A DNA stretch of 64,000 nt from Liolophura sinensis (Eukaryota; Mollusca; Polyplacophora; Chitonida; Chitonidae). Both the position numbers and the translations under genes were made by a program. The stretch spans positions 14,557,717-14,621,716 of the forward strand of contig NC_088305.1 in assembly GCF_032854445.1 (NCBI RefSeq), written 5' to 3'. Shown piece by piece: positions 58,789-64,000 of the stretch. The notes beneath the pieces were generated by a model. That model had not been told where the DNA came from. It ran no database searches and saw only the letters and a program-made list of their open reading frames with translations. Position 1 is the first letter of the stretch. Each line of letters opens with the position of its first letter.

Positions 58789-60409
58789 ATTCTTTAACAG
58801 CCGTTTGTGTTTGATTCAAAACAATAATAATAGTAGTAGAAAAAACGTTTAAAAGACGCCAATCGGGCTATAGGAGAGATTGCACGATGTACAGGCCTAC
58901 GCTTTTACCCATTATTAATTGTTATTATTATGCTAATTTTGTCAAATATTTAGGCCTAAACTTCGCATATGATAACACTTTAAAAGCTAGTGTTTAGAAA
59001 AGTTGGGTTTTTGTATATTCAATAATTCACCACACACTTTTGACGTTTTATCCGTAGGTCATCACTGTGAATAGACCAATATTCAAAAATACAAATTCAG
59101 GTTTTATGAAATATTTGTATCTATACCCAGGCATATGACAAAGTTGTCAGCAGTTCATAATATTTATTTATAAATGTATTAGGCCTACGGTATAGTAGTA
59201 GTTATTGTTGTTGTTTATTTTGTTATTGTTTACTGATTGCTTGATTTGCTGTTGACGGTGTCACTTCACTGCCTGACTTTCTTCGCTTTTGAGGGGCTTG
59301 CTATTGCTAAACGACGAAGTTCGATTTGCAGATGTCGTAAAAAAGGAATCTATCGACCGTTGACCTCGACGAAGTTTGTCAGGTAGCTTCATTTCAATCG
59401 ACTCATGAGTCCCATCTAAGGGAGCTAACTCATAAACATATATAAATATGTAGGCCCAAGGGCGGAAAAAACATGTAGGCCCTTTATCAATAGTAATGTG
59501 CACTGCGAAAATTGCAGTTTACCATGTTTAGTTTACCGAGAAAATATATTTGCAACAGTGTGATGTTTTATTCGGCAAAAAGGCTTGTTTGTGTTACAAA
59601 TATATATAACTTACATGCAAGTCAAATTCCTTTTCTTTTCAAATCCTCAGCTGGTAATTTTCTCTGGAATTTGTTTTCACTTGCTTTGTGTAAGATATGA
59701 AAACGGCATAAAGAGATATCTACATGCTCTGTTGTAACGAGACTAACAAACGGATGGATCTGCAGTCACAAACAAGCTGACACGCATGCACATTTTATAT
59801 GAGGTGCACACCCTGAAAAATCATATCCGGCAGATGCGACAGCCACAAGAGCGTTCTCCCTCAGAATTTTCATAGAGGCTTAGAGCTCAAATTTTGTCAG
59901 AAAGATGGTGGCCAATGAAAAACAATTCTTCTATGAGTTGGACTGTGACGTTGTCACACGTGAGGTTTCCCACTGGTGTAGATTTACACGTCATTGAGTG
60001 TGTAGATGTCATTTAGAACAATATTATCGTTGATAGGGTTTAGACTTCATAAATATAACACAGATTCTAGTGCTGCAAAATGACTGCGAATGGCAAAAGT
60101 GAGTGAGTTTTAATGTAGTTTCGCTTTGCTAGGAGATTGTCTTTTCAACTGAAAAGGATCGCACAGCTTACAGAGGGCACAAGCCTGTGAATTAGACTGC
60201 ATTGTGCTCTACTGATTTCAGTATTAATTAGCCTCTGTATGTGGAAAACATGGAAACCGGACCCGGTCATACTCCTGTACAGTCAGTCTCCTGTACATTT
60301 CCCCCAAGACAGGAAAGGCGATATGAAAAGCAGGGCGAGATTTCAATTCTCGCTGCTCGTTCATTTCTCGATCAATTCTCGACTAAATATTGCACAGTGC
60401 TTTGAATCT
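58789..60409. other. No recognised gene, leads into satellite
   Basis: Short ORFs only. From about 60330 the motif TCTCG recurs at irregular spacing (CAATTCTCG, ATTTCTCGATC), probably decayed satellite monomers. Confidence 0.5.
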
Positions 60410-62735
60410 AGACTTAATCTCGTTAGAATGTTAACTAAATCATTATATTATTATTCTCGACATAATTTTGACTATATTACTAATCTCGTCACAATGTTGA
60501 CTATATTATTAATCTCGTCAGAATGTTGTCTATATTATTAATCTCGTCAGAATGTTGACTATATTACTAATCTCGTCAGAATGTTGACTATATTACTAAT
60601 CTCATCAGAATGCTGACTATATTACTAATCTCGTCAGAATGTTGACTATATTACTAATCTCGTCAGAATGTTGACTATATTACTAATCTCGTCAGAATAT
60701 TGACTATATTACTAATCTCGTCAGAATGTTGACTATATTACTAATCTCGTCAGAATGTTGACTATATTACTAATCTCGTCAGAATGTTGACTATATTACT
60801 AATCTCGTCAGAATGTTGACTATATTACTGATCTCGTCAGAATATTGACTATATTACTAATCTCATCAGAATGTTGACTATATTATGAATCCCGTCAGAA
60901 TGTTGACTATATTATGAATCCCGTCAGAATGTTGACTATATTATTAATCCCGTCAGAGTGTTGACTATATTACTAATCTCGTCAGAATATTGAGTATATA
61001 ATTATTCCCGTCAGAATATTGACTATATTACTAATCTCGTCAGAATGTTGACTATATTATTAATCCCGTCAGAATGTTGACTATATTATTAATCTCGTCA
61101 GAATATTGACTATATTACTAATCCCGTCAGAATGTTGACTATATTACTAATCTCGTCAGAATGTTGACTATATTACTAATCTCGTCAGAATGTTGACTAT
61201 ATTACTAATCTCGTCAGAATGTTGACTATATTACTAATCTCGTCAGAATGTTGACTATATTACTAATCTCGTCAGAATGTTGACTATATTATTAATCCCG
61301 TCAGAATGTTGACTATATTACTAATCTCATCAGAATGTTGACTATATTATTAATCTCGTCAGAATATTGACTATATTACTAATCCCGTCAGAATGTTGAC
61401 TATATTATTAATCTCGTCAGATTGTTGACTGTATTATTAATCCCGTCAGAATGTTGACTATATTACTAATCTCGTCAGAATGTTGACTATATTACTAATC
61501 TCGTCAGAATGTTGACTATATTACTAATCTCGTCAGAATGTTGACTATATTATTAATCTCGTCAGAATGTTGACTATATTAATAATCCAGTCAGAATGTT
61601 GACTATATTACTAATCTCGTCAGAATGTTGACTATATTATTAATCCCGTCAGAATGTTGACTATATTATTAATCTCGTCAGAATATTGACTATATTACTA
61701 ATCCCGTCAGAATGTTGACTATATTACTAATCTCGTCAGAATGTTGACTATATTACTAATCTCGTCAGAATGTTGACTATATTACTAATCTCGTCAGAAT
61801 GTTGACTATATTACTAATCTCGTCAGAATGTTGACTATATTACTAATCTCGTCAGAATGTTGACTATATTATTAATCCCGTCAGAATGTTGACTATATTA
61901 CTAATCTCATCAGAATGTTGACTATATTATTAATCTCGTCAGAATATTGACTATATTACTAATCCCGTCAGAATGTTGACTATATTATTAATCTCGTCAG
62001 ATTGTTGACTGTATTATTAATCCCGTCAGAATGTTGACTATATTACTAATCTCGTCAGAATGTTGACTATATTACTAATCTCCTCAGAATGTTGACTATA
62101 TTATTAATCTCGTCACAATATTGTCTATATTATTAATCTCCTCAGAATGTTGACTATATTACTAATCTCCTCAAAATGTTGACTATATTATTAATCTCCT
62201 CAGAATGTTGACTATATTATTAATCTCGTCACAATATTGTCTATATTATTAATCTTCTCAGAATGTTGACTATATTGTTAATCTCCTCAGAATGTTGACT
62301 ATATTGTTAATCTCATCAGAATGTTGACTATATTATTAATCTCGTCACAATATTGTCTATATTATTAATCTCGTCAGAATGTTGACTATATTGTTAATCT
62401 CCTCAGAATGTTGACTATATTGTTAATCTCATCAGAATGTTGACTATATTGTTAATCTCATCAGAATGTTGACTATATTGTTAATCTCCTCAGAATGTTG
62501 ACTATATTGTTAATCTCCTCAGAATGTTGACTATATTGTTAATCTCATCAGAATGTTGACTATATTGTTAACCTCGTCAGAATGTTGACTATATTGTTAA
62601 TCTCATCAGAATGTTGACTATATTATTAATCTCGTCAGAATGTTGACTATATTGTTAACCTCATCAGAATGTTGACTATATTGTTAATCTCGTCAGAATA
62701 TTGTCTATATTATTAATCTCCTCAGGATGTTGCGG
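60410..62735 (+). repeat. 29-base satellite array, about 79 monomers
   Basis: The monomer consensus is GAATGTTGAC TATATTACTA ATCTCGTCA (29 bases). Variants occur in zones: ATTACTAATCTCGTCAG dominates at 60540-60840, ATTATTAATCCCGTCAG is mixed through the middle, and TTGTTAATCTCCTCAG or CTCATCAG dominates at 62250-62700. A 580-base (20-monomer) higher-order unit is visible: 61020-61505 repeats at 61600-62085. Edge monomers are degenerate on both sides. Confidence 0.93.
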
Positions 62736-64000
62736 TATCCTCGAAATAATTAATCAGATTCTTCAAGCTTTACATGCAGCTCAGCCTGGGAGTAGCGACA
62801 TTCGGGCGACAACGCGAGATAAGGACGAGATTTGGAAAACTGAGCTTTATTCTGACGAGATCAGCGTGTCACTTAACCGAGAATGTCAGATTTAAAGGAG
62901 CAGTGCTTTGTGAAACCAAGTCTGGACCGAATCTCCACTAAATCTCGTGTTGTACACTAAATGCCGACAGAATCTTTGTCCGAATCTCGCGCTGTCGTGT
63001 GCATCTCTTCAGAATATCGCTTTCTCGTCAGATTGCAAGGAGAGTTAAAGTGCTGAATATAGAACGTGACATTCTGAAAAAGCCTTTCGTCTTTTATAAC
63101 TGTAACGGTTAGCATCGCTGGATATTCACACGCAGTTGCTGAGAGGACCGCGGCGGCCTGTTACCATGGGGCCATCCGACTTGCAGGAACTCACTGGATT
63201 AATGTGGGCTTGGAGATAGAGACGTGCGTAGTTCGTGGCATATAAATGCCCACGGATATGTAAGACCTGGGTGTACGACGAGGTATTATGACGGACTTTC
63301 CCACGATAACCTAGGAGTCAACTTGACAGAGACAACATCAACTTACTGAAAATACCTTGCAGTTTAATACAGGTTTACTGATACAGAACAAGAGGAAAGA
63401 AATACGTATGTAAAGCAGTAGAAAAGAAAGGAGGGAGAGAACAGTGAAACGGAATGTTCAATCTCCACAAATTATATGTATTTCAAATTTAAACATGTTC
63501 CGCTTGACTTTGTGTAGATCTGTCTGCTGTGGCCATCTAACAAAACCTAGATATTTGAAAGCGGTTTGTTTAATTTCATTGGGGCTGCCATCTTGTCATA
63601 TCAGCAAAAAAGACCAAGAGATGTTTCAACCAAGCCCACATTAATCCAGCGTCATAAAAATGCGATGTAAGCTTCGCATATGTCGTACTGTGTCATGATC
63701 GTTTGACTGTAGGCGTCGAACAGTGTCATGATAGTGCTGACTGTTTGAGTCGCACAGTGTGACGAAAGTGTCACTGTTAATATACGCACCGTATGAGGAC
63801 AAATATACTTGGGATTTCTCCACTGTCTATACGATTATTCCTCATGAAGATTTAACTGACATGGTTTCATCACTAATATTGACGGTCTATAATACATCTG
63901 AATACCGCTACAATCATCATAGGTAACAACGCCTTTTTAGTTCCACTACATACTAGTTTCCATTCATAAGATGTTTCGTTGCTCATCGAATTGCTTGTTT
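62736..64000. other. No recognised gene
   Basis: From 62740 to about 63030 decayed satellite-like pieces persist (GACGAGATTTGG, GAATCTCCACTAAATCTCG). A perfect 20-base inverted repeat lies at 63194-63213 and 63630-63649. Nothing else supported. Confidence 0.5.
63194..63649. repeat. Perfect 20-base inverted repeat pair, 416 bases apart
   Basis: CTGGATTAATGTGGGCTTGG at 63194-63213 and its exact reverse complement at 63630-63649. The match does not extend on either side. Confidence 0.75.

Noticed and set aside
60239-60541. ORFs of 100 and 64 codons at the two edges of the 29-base satellite (60239-60541, 62701-62895)
   Set aside because: Open frames run partly through repeat monomers, with no domain; chance ORFs.
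60545-60860. Nuclear receptor response element in each satellite monomer (GTCA-6-TGAC)
   Set aside because: Arms are only four bases and the arrangement does not match known half-sites.
60410-62735. CRISPR-like array
   Set aside because: The 29-base units are directly adjacent with no spacers, in a eukaryotic genome; it is a satellite.

Overview
The window is eukaryotic, almost certainly from a lophotrochozoan invertebrate (mollusc-like). The evidence is AT-rich DNA, genes split into short exons with canonical GT-AG introns, TATA boxes and AATAAA poly(A) signals, and tRNA-derived SINEs of a type I associate with mollusc genomes (recollection, not a search). There are no operons, bacterial ribosome binding sites, CRISPR arrays or free-standing tRNA or rRNA genes.

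Positions 1-52,240 hold a two-armed tandem cluster of one small BTB/POZ-BACK gene family. Five copies (A-E) lie on the minus strand: A 1-1747 (cut by the window edge), B 6115-8090, C 16072-18039, D 26203-28170 and E 33092-35075. Three relatives (F, G, H) lie on the plus strand: F 39956-43484, G 47953-48821 and H 50139-52239. The arms point away from each other around a centre at about 35.1-39.9 kb. Every copy keeping all five exons has intron phases 1, 2, 1, 0 and an exon 4 of 158 bases (157 in D). B, C and E are intact (402 codons). F is intact, much more divergent (441 codons), and looks like the conserved founder type. A has two nonsense codons, D three frameshifts, H one nonsense codon, and G is frameshifted and truncated. 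The proteins carry a Ser/Asp-rich N-terminus, a BTB domain widened by a basic Lys/Arg insert, a BACK-like region and an acidic Ser-rich tail, with no Kelch or other ligand domain. By family knowledge they may be CUL3 ubiquitin-ligase adaptors or transcription cofactors. The nearest named family I can suggest is the serine-enriched protein (gprs-like) group.

The minus-arm genes share one rigid promoter: a palindromic CRE (TGACGTCA), 115 bases to a TATA box, and 103 bases to the ATG in all five copies. The DNA between genes is itself multicopy. It contains a recurring module of about 110 bases, foldback elements, SINE tails, small transposon-like ORF remnants, a scar where a whole gene copy seems to have been deleted (about 12,033), and a dead copy of the F promoter (20.5-21.2 kb). 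The picture is birth-and-death evolution with exchange between copies.

From 52,240 to the end I recognise no gene. The notable features are a degenerate direct repeat near 56.0-56.4 kb, simple repeats at 57.4 and 58.7 kb, and a 2.3-kb satellite of 29-base monomers (about 60,410-62,735) with a 580-base higher-order period.
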